A DNA stretch of 64,000 nt, from positions 25,722,631 to 25,786,630 of the forward strand of contig ML679970.1 of assembly GCA_007922225.1 (NCBI GenBank). Reading direction: 5' to 3'. Positions 49,276 through 61,562 of the stretch are shown piece after piece. A program made the position numbers and the translations under genes. Numbering within the stretch: the first letter of the stretch is position 1; each line of letters opens with the position of its first letter. The notes beneath the pieces were generated by a model. That model did no database searches. It worked only from the letters and a program-made list of their open reading frames with translations, and was not told the origin of the DNA. The DNA comes from Emydura subglobosa. Taxonomy: Eukaryota > Chordata > Testudines > Chelidae.

Positions 49276-50059
49276 AGATGCAACATTATACTGGTGTTTC
49301 ACAGGGCATTCTTGGCAGTCTTTCAGTAAAGTTTGTCTTCTTTCTGGAATAAGAAACAAGTGTCTTTTCCCCTCTCTTCTTTAATATATTGTATAAGCTA
49401 TACATTCTAGAATGCTTCTATTGTCCTAGTAACATAGGCTAAAGAAGGCAGCGCCCTCTAGCTTTTTCTATGCTCTATTGACTGAACAAGCTGAAAAAAA
49501 TTGATACAGTATATTGGGAACATTTCCTGTAAGGCCATTCATAGCATTATGTTACTGTATTTTCACTTATATAGATACATACACGTTGAAGTATTGCCAG
49601 ACGTTGGGTTTGGGTTTTTTAATGTGTCTTGGATGTCTGTTACATTATCATTAAATGTTGATGGCTGCACTAACTAAACTGAGTTCCCTAATTAAGCACA
49701 AATGACAAGAATTAAACTGACTCAGCCACTGAACGGTCACAAAACTAAGAAGAAAGCTATGAAAAACATCCTAATATCAGTCATATGGCATTCAAATATA
49801 GAAACAATGCTTTCCCAAAGAGTTGATTGCAATAAGCTTTGCTGGCTTTCCCCAAGTTTAGTGAAACAAAAGTGGGTCAATGACAGACGTGCAACATCCC
49901 ATCTAAAGTTATTGCTATAGTAATGTAATTCTTTACATTTGTTGGTTAAAATTTTCAGACGTGTCTAAGAAGCCTAGGTCTCTTAGACACTCTTGAAAAT
50001 TTTTCCCATTGTGCCTATTTATCAGAGGACCTCTAAAGTGCATTATAAACGTTGCTGCT

Positions 50060-50222
50060 TCAATTCTGGCATCATTCCTGTGAGGTAGAAAAGTATAAAT
50101 CCTATCTCACTCTCAGTGCCTTAGTATCCCCATCCATAAGTGATGTTCACAGCATCAGAAAAGAAGACTGTGGCTTAGCTGGGAAAAGAACCCAGGTTTC
50201 CTGATTCTCAGTCCCATGCTAA
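50060..50222 (-). repeat. CORE/MIR-type SINE, antisense
   Basis: Blocks such as agtgccttagtatccccatc, gtggcttagctgggaaaaga and acccaggtttcctgattc follow the antisense SINE pattern. The copy is old and its edges are approximate. Confidence 0.55.
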
Positions 50223-50224
50223 CA

Positions 50225-50355
50225 TAGGGTGACCAGCAGTCCTGATATTAGGGGCTTTTCTTATATAGGACCCTATTACTCCTCCCTCCCACCCCCAGGA
50301 TTCTATTAATCCCCCTCCCTGTTCCAATTTTTCAGACTTGCTATCTGGTCACCCA
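50225..50355. repeat. Short terminal-inverted-repeat element
   Basis: Begins tagggtgaccagcag and ends tatctggtcaccca, inverted 10-11 base ends around a pyrimidine-rich centre. The same end appears alone at 61483-61498 (ggtggtcaccctagg), so at least two copies or fragments are in the window. Confidence 0.65.
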
Positions 50356-51194
50356 TCACTGACCAAGGAGATTCCAAAGAATCCTGTTTGGGTTAATTGC
50401 TTAATTCACTATGGCACAGAATGATGCAGGCAGGATTTAAGCATTGTAGGACCATATGCAAATGACTTCTGCAGTGCGGCTGGCTGCCAGGAGCCCGGAT
50501 CTGTAAAGCCTTAAATCCCCTCAGTAGGTCGATGTGATGGACAGTAAGGCATCCATTCTCCAACGAAGGTTAGAATGAGGAGGAAGTCATTAGCTCCCTT
50601 ACTTCCTACTCCAATTCTTTTTCTGTTAATCCCAATATGGTCAACAGATGCTGCTCTGGAGTTTATCTTTCAGGTCTGCATTCACTTTCTGCAGTGATTG
50701 CAATGCAAATGAGAGTGAATTAGTGTTGGGAGGTAGGAAGCATCCTAGTGCTGGGAAAGCAGCACTGCTGCAGTTCAAGGGTCTCAATCCTTATTTCAGA
50801 ACCGGAAATCTAATAATAGGGCACACAAATAATGTATGCCAGGTAAAAGCTCTTTGGGCCTTTTTGGTGCCATGTTAAAAGGATTTCTTGCAGAGAAAGC
50901 AGGGTGCTGAACAGAAACTTGCACATCTAGAAAGGGGAGAAAAGAGCTGGACCGCATGAGGGTTATTATATGAAAGGTGGTGGTGATCAGGTTTTCATTT
51001 TTAGAAGACAGAAATTCATAGTCACAACTCAAATTGGAAATGCTGCTTCATTGTTTCACATGGAATTTGTAGCCTATAAAGAGGACAGTGTATTCTGCGG
51101 GTTCCAGAAGGGAGCCTGCAGTCTGGACTCTTTAATCCTAGGTTCTATACCCCAGTTTAACACTGACATATGTAGCGTTATTCCATAAGGCTTA

Positions 51195-51330
51195 TGCAGA
51201 TGTTAATTGACCTCCAGGTCTCAGTTTCCCAGTAAGATGGGGATGGTAACAATAGTTTCCTTTACATAAGTGTTGCGATGCTTAATTCATGAATATTTAC
51301 ATAATTTGTGCTTTGAGACTCTCGTTTAAA
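51195..51330 (+). repeat. CORE/MIR-type SINE 3' part, sense
   Basis: The run gtctcagtttcccagtaaga followed by tggggatggtaacaatag and, further on, gtgctttgagactc is the familiar 3' half of a CORE-SINE; the tRNA-like head is missing. Confidence 0.7.
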
Positions 51331-51570
51331 AAGTGTTCTAGAGGTTCAGTGTGTTGACAATAAACATTAATCACTTCATTACTGAATGACATTCCAGGTA
51401 TGCCCAGAAAGCGCTTCTGCAATGTAGCTGACTGTACACAAGGGGAGGAAATGTTCAGTTCACTTGATTATGTGGTTTCATACAAAGCTGCTAGGATGCA
51501 TGCATAATGTGTGAAGTTAAACTGCTCCAAAGTACTTATTTGTTACTGAACCAGTCATCTATTTAAAGAT

Positions 51571-51725
51571 ACAAGATGGGTGAGGTAATCTTTTATTGAA
51601 CCAACTTCTCTAATAATATATATTAATAAAATAATATTAAATACATTAATTTTAAATATATTACCTCACCCACCTTATCTCTCTAATATCCTGGAACCAA
51701 CATGGCTACAACAACACTGCACATA
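51571..51725 (+). repeat. Palindromic interspersed repeat, family A, copy 4, with 15-bp target duplication
   Basis: A left piece (gatgggtgaggtaatctttt, attgaaccaacttct) is followed by an AT-rich centre and a longer inverted right arm (tattacctcacccacc, ttatctctctaatatcctgg, aaccaacatggctacaac). The copy is flanked by identical 15-base repeats catctatttaaagat at 51556-51570 and 51726-51740. Such long duplications are characteristic of LINE-driven retroposition rather than a cut-and-paste transposase. Confidence 0.88.
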
Positions 51726-52189
51726 CATCTATTTAAAGATGCATAATTCTAAGGACTAGGCTGAGCACAGAAGCAATCCAATAATTAAAACCCATTCTGC
51801 TTACTAACAAATCAGTTCTAATTGCTATGTGGAAAGTAGAGCGAAAACTCACCTACATTTGCAGAGTGGCCTTTGTTCATTTAGAAATGCATAAGCACTA
51901 AGATGAATCCTGCTCAAACACTTTAAACAAATCAGAATTCAAATTGCAGTTGGATTCCTCTCTGAGACCTTTGCACCTGTGTAGATCCAGTTGCAGGATT
52001 GGGGCCTATATTAGGCAAAACATAAGCTGAGCATTAATACTTGCTTAATTTCAAATACATCCCTTCCTGGATAGAGATGGACTAAAGCACATACTTAACT
52101 TTAAGTTGAATTGAGACCTAAAAGGGGCTATACAAGTATTAAGATAGATAATTTAAATATATTAGAACCAAGAAGGAGTCACATGTATC

Positions 52190-53165
52190 TGTTCATGAAC
52201 TCCCTGGTAGGGGACATAGGAGATTGGCAAAGTTGCAAGGAAGTTAAATAAGCCATTTGCCTCCATCTTCACTGTGGAAAATGAGACAATTCCTTTTCAG
52301 ACGCTGCTTTTCACTGACTGGGCATCCGATGTAACTGTAGTGTAAGTCTAAAGATGATATTAGAACTTCAGCTACTCAAACACAATTAACAGGCTATGAC
52401 CAGATAGTATTCATTCAAGTCACAAAGGAAATAAAATGTGAAGTAGGAGAGAGATTGCCCTAAGTATTGCATGTGCTGAATTAAAGGAAACTGGATATAT
52501 TTTTGTATTCTCATTGAAAACATTGAATTTCATTAAACAAAATGTAGTCCAAGAACATTAAAAGCCCTGACAAATCCATCAACTAATAAATGGAAAGGAA
52601 AGGGCAGTTCTGATGCATCAGTCAGAACTGCCTCAGATGTGATGCTGCCCATGGTGCAGAAGCATTTCTATATCACCCCGTTGTTACAGCTCCCCTGAAC
52701 TGGGTGTGCGTTGTTTTAAAGAGGAGCTCATCAATGCAGATTGTCTTGCCTCCATTCAGGAAATTGACTGAAAGTGTAATTAAGGAGAAAGAAACACAAG
52801 ACTTGAATAAGTATAAACGGAAGGAGCCAAAACAGCATGACTTAACTATGGGTACATCATGCTTCTTTAACCTATTAAAACTCATTGAAAGGATTTGAAA
52901 ACATCTGATAAAGTTGGCTGGTGGATGTAGTTTCATTAGATTTTTTTCTTCCAAAGGCTTTTAACAAGGTTTTTCATAAAACCCTTACATTAAAATAAAT
53001 AACCGGAGGAAGAGGCAATAACCTACTGTGGATTAAAAACTGGTCGAGTGGTAGGAAATAAAGAATAATTCTAGAAGCCTGCTCCTATAAATTGTGTTCA
53101 TAGTTGGTTACCCCAGCCGTCCGTGTTGGGACCAGTATCATTCAAGGTATTTGCCAGGCCAAGCA
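52190..53165 (+). mobile_element. Decayed CR1 LINE reverse-transcriptase region
   Basis: Sense-strand remnants of CR1 ORF2: EPKQHDLTMGTSCFFNLL (about 52830), then a block matching the DFQKAFDKVPHKTL motif as SLDF...PKAFNKVFHKTL (about 52930-52990), then LLWIKNWSSGRK (about 53030), then a degenerate GVPQGSVLGP block (about 53115). Stops and frameshifts occur throughout. The left limit is uncertain; resemblance begins near a block coding for the segment before the RT (cttcactgtggaaaatgag). Confidence 0.8.
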
Positions 53166-56100
53166 GAAGTAGGTTTTGTGGGGGGGTTTTCCCTGGTACA
53201 TCTGCCTGAGTGCTGTTGCTACTGCAGAGCAGGGCCCAGTTCCACAACAAAGCACTATTCTGCTTTGTAGAAGGAAAACAAGGAACAAGAGGTGCAGCAT
53301 CTTGTACAAAGCTTTCCCTACTGCAGGACCTTTTGTGCCATCACTTCAGATGGATTACAGATAACAAGCACAATAAACTGCTTTTATGCAGGGGCCATCT
53401 GATACACTCTGACACAAGTGCCCCTGTTGAAGAGCCGTCAGCTGCACTGAAACAAGAAGCCGCTTTCACTTTTTCCTGTATAAGCAAGAAACCTGAAATC
53501 AAGGGCACAGTGAAAACTGTCTTCAGCCATAACATGAGAAACAAAAGTTGGCTGCTTAATGGAAGTGGCCTTCTAATGAAGGTGGATCATAACTGCAGTC
53601 AATAAGTATGAGGATATTTTGGGGTAATCTCTTAAGACATGAGATTTCTTTACATGGGAGCTAACTTGAATAGTTTTTCCTGTACTTATTGCAGGGTCAG
53701 CTATTTAATTCAAAAAAGCACAGGAGGATAAATGTACTTCTGTTCTTCATGCACCCATGTGTATGAAGACCACCTTTCTCCCCTCCCAAATCCAGGGATC
53801 TTTAGGCAGCTCCTACTCAAATAAGTTCTCAGGTACAACTACATGATACAGAAAATATCAGCACTGAGAGTGAAGAGGAAAGGTATGAGTAAATATGAAT
53901 TCCTACCTTTGACATCAGCTGTTCCCTCTTTCATCATAACCGTATGGTACTAATAAATCACAGATATAAGAAACAACCATGCTTACTTCTGACCTCCTTT
54001 ATCTCCATGATACATGTACTAAGATGTACAGAGAAAATGGACAAAGACATTCCAACAGCCAATATTCATATCCTATTTAGATATTACTTCTACTCAGCAA
54101 GTAGCTGCACATGCTTAGGTCTATGTATATATCTCAACTACACTGGAAATCAGTTGGAGGAAGGACCTCACTACCTTTGTGAATATGGGCCCGAGTGCCT
54201 AGCACAATAGGGTCCCATTCCTGGTTGGGATCTGTGAGTGCTACTGTATAATCAAAACACACACAAAAAGCTGTAACCTGGATATTGCTGCTGCTTCTCC
54301 TTCTTGGTAGTCTTAGGACCCCTGCCAAAAGAAATATATTGTATCAAGCCACATGTTCCATGCTGTATTACATTTCTTTTTCTTTGATTAGAAAGGGAGG
54401 AGATCTCAGGTTTGTATTGCAGCGCTGCCATTTTTCATAGGATGACAACACTTACTGTATCTTTCTAGCTACTGGCATCTCTCTCTCCCCACATCTCACT
54501 CTATGGTCTGGTCTGGCGTCCTGTGATCTTCCCCTTTCTGTCCCCAGTGTGCCAACTACTCCCAAATCCTTTAGCGCATATTGAACACCTGCTTTAGCTG
54601 TGCAGAATGAACTTTCCCTTTTGTAGGCTGCATGCAAATGTTTGCATCGTGTGTGTGCGTGTGTACGTGCGTGCACACGCTGTCCTGACTGCGGAGAACA
54701 AACTCCTTTATCCCTTACAAAGTGCTTGTCGAAGTGTTAAGGTTAATGATCCATGGCCTAACATAAAGAGGCAACTTTGCATGTCCATGACTTGTACTGA
54801 CAGTTGTATAGCTCTCTGTGAAACCTTGGTTGCATTTGGCCATTTGTATTTTAGCCTATTTATTTCATAAATTTATGACAAGCAGCAAACACATCACCTG
54901 TTTTTTCATATGAGTTTTTGTGTAACTAGCCCTATGGAAAAGGATTCATTGTACTGAAACAGAGAATTAAGGCTCTCTGTGAAAAGAAATGGCAAACTCT
55001 GCAGCCAACATGCATATCATATTTATTCTGCAGTGTCTAATGTAAATTAACTTTAATATTCTGACAACAAATAGAAGAACATCTGATCTTCATCACTGGG
55101 ACACAGTCATAAAACAGCCCGAAGTAGTTTTGTAACTCTCTGTGCCATAAGCATTCATATTTATTTTTCTGTACATAACGTGCAAGGTATACAGTATTGA
55201 CAGAATTTTCAACACTGGCATTGGTGCAAATGACATTTTAAATACCATGACCTGAAATGGAGAAGACAAAACAGGAGAGATGCATCCTTTGTTTGTATAG
55301 AAAAATCAGGAGAGTAGTACTAGGGGGAAATGAACGTGCTGTTTTTTGGATTCTGAATCAATGATGCTAACCTCTCGAGAGGCAAACAGAGGAGGTAGAA
55401 GTACACCTCAGGCTTCCAGCTACATAATGAGCATGATGCAGTGTGTGCTGATAGAGTCTATAACTGCAGTGGTCAGTGCTGCCAGGTGTGCTTTTGTTAT
55501 TTGACTGCCGGGTTCTGATTAGAGACAAGCCATGGAGATAGTGATTAAATCAGGGCAGAAGAGCCATGGCAATATGTGTGGTCATGAATGTCATCTGCTC
55601 CATGAAGCGATGTCAAGGAGCAGGTGAGAAGACACCTGTGCAAGAAGACTTAAGCTGGCAGTTCACGGTGATTACCTGCAGCGTCAGTGGCAATACCTGT
55701 CCCCCAGCACTCTGCGCTTTTCCTCATGCTCTCTAGAGAGAGTTAAGTTCTAGTGGTACCTGTCTCTCCCCACGCTGAAGAAGAGTGAAGATTCCACCTC
55801 TTCATCCTGCCCTCCATTCCCACCCCCAACTATAGCAGTGATGGTGGTTCCTGATGTGGCATCTCTCTAGCTTTGGGTTTTGGCAAAAAGGGAGTAAAGA
55901 TCTCCTGCTGACAATACTCTCTGATTCGCTGCCTCTTGCTCCATGAGTGGGGAGAGAGTCCAAGAGCTGGGGCAGACCTGACTCTCTCTGTCTGTCTGTC
56001 TGTGTGAGAGAAGTGATATGGGGAGCAGATGTAGGAAGGATTGATTGGTGATGGGAGTCATACGCACAGGGGAATGGGTTCTTCCACCCCCAGCAATCCT

Positions 56101-57047
56101 CTCACATTTGACAACTATGTACATGAAAGGCTTTGATTCAGAGTGGGGTTAGGTTGGCATTCATTCCAACTGGGCTGGGGTTCAGGTTCAGCTGGACCAA
56201 AAGCTGCTAGAAAATGATGTCAATATTGTATACTTAAGACTTTGCCGTTGGGGTCCATGCAAACTATATCCAGAAAATTATATCCTCTTGTGGGTCTGGA
56301 TTTGACATAAACAAAAACAGTTAGGGCAGAGTTGGATTGTGAATTAAAATGTAACCCTTGGCAATTCAAGGGGAAGGCTTGGATTTAAGGTTGTAGTTCA
56401 GTCCTATAGTCAATGAAAGCTATAACATGCAGTGGTTGCTCTTTTAAAAGTCAACATTTGTCAACAGATTATCATTTTCCTAAAAGTGGGTATCTTGGGT
56501 ACCACTGTGTGGTAACAGCTGGTATATGAAAACTGTTGTTTAAAAAATATCCTCCACTGTAAGTTTTGTATTATAGAAAATTAGGTTGGATGGACAACAG
56601 AAATGAAATAAGAGTATTGTACATTAATGGAAATGGCCAATCACTTAGCACAGTATTTGGTCATGATATTTCGTTCTACTTTGCAATTACCATTTTTTAC
56701 CAGGCTCAAACTTCCCCAGAAAAGTTGACTGCTTTCCTTCACCCTCTCCCACTGTTAGCAGCATTGGAAAACAAATCCTGAAACAGAAAACCTAAGAAAA
56801 GAAGCACTTTCATTATCCTGGTTGTTAATGAGACTGTCACTCTTCAGGGTATCAAGCACCAAAAAGCTTGTTGCTAGGCAAAGGCACAAATTAGCTTTGT
56901 CATGTTGTTCCATGGATGAGTCTGAAGGTCTGAGTTTAAGCAAGCAGCTGAATTCCAGGCGTGGTTTAACATTTACTTCATTTAAAAACTAGTATTTAGA
57001 ATGAATTAAAAAATCCTTTAACTTGTGTTGCTATGTCCTGCTAGTGT

Positions 57048-57082
57048 GTCTCTGTGTGTGTATTGTGTTTGTGTGTGTTTGT
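57048..57082 (+). repeat. Imperfect (TG)n microsatellite
   Basis: A run of tgtgtctctgtgtgtgtatt and gtgtttgtgtgtgtttg. Other simple tracts in the window are (GAT)n at 4620-4638, (CT)n/C at 20398-20427, G14 at 5825-5838, T22 at 19460-19481 and T8A20 at 32853-32880. Confidence 0.8.
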
Positions 57083-57745
57083 TTTTTTTATTGTAGCACT
57101 GTCTCCAAAGCCTTGCATTAAAGTCCTTTTTACTAAAATAACATTTATAAAGTCTGATTTTCTGGCTATCATTTATATTAAATTTTACATAGTAAGTTTG
57201 CCATAAACATTACTGTGCCATGATCTTTAACAATATAAGGTGTTCATTGTCTTGCATACATTTATTTATATATCAACCTATCTTCAAATGGCCTTCAAAC
57301 ATGCAATAAATCAAAACATCATCTCCATGGAAGGAGGGAAATTTGCATTAAACTAGGAGTCACCACAATGTGATGTGAAGGTGCATTGCATACAGCACAA
57401 CAATGTGATCTTTCTAGTCTTGTCTGGACACAGACACGAGACTGCTATAATTTCTGTACTAGTGAATGGTGAGTTAAGATCACTTTTAAGAAAAACACAC
57501 CATGAAAAGTAGCTACTGTACAGACATAACTGGCTTACTGGTTTAAGCTTAGGTTAATTTGACTGTTTGTTGCCGAGAGATGAAAAAGTGTCCATCTGTT
57601 GAAGAGTGAAAATATTTACTCAGTAGATAATCTCTGTCTATACATGCACACGCACACACAGCATATGTGCGGACACACATACCTGCATACTGCTTTGACA
57701 TCAATGAAGAATTTGACTCTTTCATTCCATTCAACAAAAAAGACC

Positions 57746-57813
57746 CAGGGTGAAATCCTAACCACATTGAAATCAATTGCTATTGACTTCAGTAGGGCCA
57801 GGATTTCACCCTG
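57746..57813. repeat. Short fold-back element
   Basis: Arms cagggtgaaatcctaacc (57746-57763) and ggccaggatttcaccctg (57796-57813) match at 16 of 18 positions; the centre contains ttgacttcagtaggg. Confidence 0.8.
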
Positions 57814-60697
57814 CGTATTCTGGCCTTCCAGCCTCTGTCAGGGAAGAATAGAACAAAAGTAGCAGCTTACACAGGCACTCAGAAAGGAGGCTTAAAATGG
57901 GGTCAGTTCACAGGCGATTCCAGCTGACTTGTCCAATGGATGATGATAAAATGGGGATAGCCTTTATGGAAAATCTTTTCTTCCTGTATGACATACTGGT
58001 ACATGCTGAATTTTCTAAGGAAATCAAGCCCCATTTATTATCTCTTGCCAGCGTGGATAATGGTCACTCCAGTACTTCATCTAGCACGTCTAATCCTACA
58101 TAAAGAGACCATATATCTCCTGGGCGGGTAGATGTTTCAATTCAATACAGAATTAACAGCAATATTGTTGAAATAATTGTTTTAACTTTATTGTAGAAAA
58201 TTCTCAGTCATTACAAATAAACTAAACTGGGCATAGAAGTGTGACCAGGGGTGAATGACATTAATTCTGACATCTCTAGGCAATTTCATGAAGATGTCTT
58301 TGACGTTTATATCATTTAGATTTATGGAGATTCAACCTGTTCAGTCATGCAGCTAAGGAGGAAACAGACTCTTCAACAAAATGAAGCTATGTAGAACTGG
58401 GATAATAGCATTGCTTGTTTATTGGGGTGTGTGGGAGGGGGTTGAGTATACACAAGTGCATGTAGAAGAGGCTATATTTGTATTTTCACATTTCAAGGAG
58501 TGTTTTCCAGAGCCATTTGGCTTACACGTAGCTTTTTATTTGTGACTTATTCAGTGATGTCTAACATAATTTTGAATACAATATTACCGCTGAATCAAAT
58601 ATCTGATGCTTGGTGATCGTCCTTGTGATATGTTTGTGTGTCATGGGTCAAGGTTGTGGATTTTTTAAAACTAATTAAATGAAATTAGGGGAGGGTATTT
58701 TAGCAGCATTTTGCTGCATTAAGCAGCAGGGATAGCACCTATGAAAAGGGGATGCTAGGAAAATGCAGTCCTTTTTTACATTATTTGTGTGTAATTGAGT
58801 AGACTGCTGGAGTGACATCAAATAAAAAGTTACTGTCCAAACAGAGATGGGATGGAGAACTTGTTTTGACATTACGTTGGTCTCTTAAAGGTGTACAGTA
58901 AAAATATTGGCATTGGCAAAAGCAGGTGTGACATAAGGTTGTGTGTGGGTGGAGGGCAGGGAATGGTTTTGCTACTGCTAAAGGAATAACTGTTCTTAAA
59001 AAGGAGGGCTGGGTTTGTTTGTTTTTTCCCCTCCTAACATCTTTTTTTAGAAAGAAATTTCCAGTAATTAGGAAACCATACTCTATCCTGCTGCTCCATC
59101 AACCTATGCAGCTGTGAGTATTTTCCAGTTAATAGCAAGGAAAGAAAATCCCCTTGGCACCATATTTTTTCTGTACTATAGGTTATTTAAAAAAAACAAA
59201 AACCAAACAGGTCATACATTTTAATGTGTTTATCCCACATAGTTGCACACTGTCTTCCTGCTAGGGGATGACTCTTCAGAAATAAAGTTCTGTTCAACCA
59301 TTAGTCTATTATACTCCCAGTGTGTACAGATCAAGGGCAAGTTCTCACCTGGTATAAACACATAACAGTGCTGAAATCAATGTAGCTATAAGAGCTTACA
59401 CTCGATATTCCAGCAATTGGGAACTAAATTAGACTGCCCTGATTGGATGCCACAGCGTCCTTCTTCACTAGAAGCATTATGTCCTATCATGTGTTGTGTT
59501 TATCAAAATGTGAGCATGTAATGCCATAGCAGGTAGAAAAAAAGTGAAATCCCAGAAAACTATTTCACTGTAATGCTGCCATGATGAGAATATTGAGGAG
59601 GGACAGAAAATGGTGCATGTGTTGCTCATGATTGTGCACATGAGAAGACACAGTGGGTGTGGCATTTTGAAAGGGAGGAATATGAATCCCTTCCTCCAGA
59701 AGAATCAAGAAAAGATGAGTAAAGAGGTGAGTAACTTACGGCTGGCTAAAGCAGCAATGAAAGGCTTATTTTTCCACCACCAAATACATACTGGTTGTGT
59801 TGCTAGGAGATGCTCTGTAGTTTTTAATGGACTGATCATGCATTTGTAAGCAATCTTTGGTTGGCTTTGGCATGTGCACTGTCAGTATTCACCTTTGAGT
59901 TAGGAATCAAGGGAGTGCCCCAATTTTTATTATGGATTATGTATTTTACATGGATGACTTCTCTTTCTTTGTTACAAGTCATTTCCTTTTAGGCTTGCAC
60001 TGTTTTCCATTCATCGTTCACATTCCAGATTCAAGCTGATCCTATCTCCTAAGTAGTTCCACCAGTGAGAGACAGCAATATGCTGCACCAGATAACAGGG
60101 CAGCATCAGGGTGTCATATTCTGCTGTGAAGGGACATCACTTTGAATGGTGGCGGTGGCTGCATAGCCTTAAAATACATGTTTAGTGCTGCTGTGATCTG
60201 GACTCATGCTAGCCATCTTGAACTCCACCTTCCCAGTATATTAATAAGTGTAACTTGTCTCTGACAAGTCTTTACTGGGGAGCTGGACAAAGAATCTACA
60301 CCATGCTGTTGTTTTTTCTCTGTGTACTCTTTTTATGCATGCCTGAGATGATATTATTTGCAGCTTTGTACTCTTTGCTTAATGGATATATCTCATGTCA
60401 AAGCTATTTGCCATAGTTGCACGTGTTCAGCTGTGTGTCAGGTCCCAGGAATCACATGCAGATGAGGGTGCTGCGTTAAATGTTACTTTTTTCTTATTTA
60501 AAGCTACTCTTATTGAACTACCCCCACTGACTGCTGTCACACATGGACCATTGGGCTAGAGTTGCTGGGGTAGCACGTTGCTAGGCTGCGCTGTCTGGGA
60601 GAGGTATTGGGTGCCCTGCTTTAACCTAAGCCATGCGTCCAAAGCATGCCTCTTCCACACCACCTGTTGCATTCACAGTGGCCTTTTGTCATGATAC

Positions 60698-60888
60698 CAG
60701 AGGCTCGCAAACTTTTTGTATTGGCAACCCCTTTCACACAGCAAGCCTCTGAGTAGGACCCCCCGCCCTTTATAAATGAAAAACGGGGGCAGGGGGGAAA
60801 TTTAATTTAATTTTAATTTAACTGGGGGTGTCATCACCGTGCCTGGCGCGGGGCTGACAGCTCACGATCCCCAGTTTGAGAACCCCAG
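60698..60888. mobile_element. Non-autonomous hAT-like element
   Basis: About 190 bp starting cagaggctcgcaaac and ending gtttgagaaccccag, degenerate inverted ends of the caggggttctcaaac type. No clear target duplication remains. The AT-rich core includes tttaatttaattttaattta. Confidence 0.65.
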
Positions 60889-61562
60889 CTACATGCTGTA
60901 ATGTTTAGTGTAGCCAGCACCTCCACCAGAAGATGGTGCTATATCCTTATCGTAATGTTAAGTGGTTGATCTGACTTGGGAGGTTAGCCACAAGTTCTGT
61001 GCTGCCTGTGTACTGGAGTTGGTACTTGGGGGTTCCTAGGGTGAACATCTTTCCAAAAGATACATGCAGGAGCCCGCCCCTCCTAACCTGGAACCTTCAC
61101 CTGCCCTGGGTAGGGAGGTGGGCTGCCTGAGAGCAGTCCCTGGCCCATGTCCCCAGCCCTTGGAGCACGCCACCCAGGGTAGGTGAAAGGCCTGGGGATC
61201 CTTCCCTGGGTGGCTCTTACTACTGCCCAGCTCCAGCATCTGGCCTGACCAGGAGGTGGGGCCTCAGGAGGAGAGGAGGAACAGGAGGCAGAATATCATG
61301 GCAAGGGGAGGCTAAGGCCCATCTCAGTCCCCTCACTGGGAAGAGGCTGGTGCTGCCCCTGAGCCTCAGGCAGGCATGGAGCAGCACCGCAGGGAATCTG
61401 GGACAAATGCTTTCCTGGAGTCATTCAGCCCCTGACTGGGACTTGAATTGTGCATTCTGGGACTGTCCCACCCAATTCAGGACAGGTGGTCACCCTAGGT
61501 GTTCCAATAAATCCCAGTGATTCCATAAGTGAGTATTACAATAGTTTGGGCCACCTCCTAGA

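Larger units (their letters stand above)
53166..60697. other. Intergenic, no gene recognised
   Basis: Contains a 131-codon plus-strand frame (53210-53605) with no recognised domain, the fold-back at 57.7 kb, a (TG)n tract, and otherwise unassigned AT-rich DNA. Confidence 0.5.

Noticed and set aside
53210..53605. 131-codon plus-strand open frame after the CR1 relic
   Set aside because: No recognisable motif and it does not continue the LINE coding order; probably chance in a repeat-derived stretch.
60690..60896. 8-bp target duplication for the hAT-like element at 60.7 kb
   Set aside because: The flanking octamers catgatac and ctacatgc do not match convincingly.
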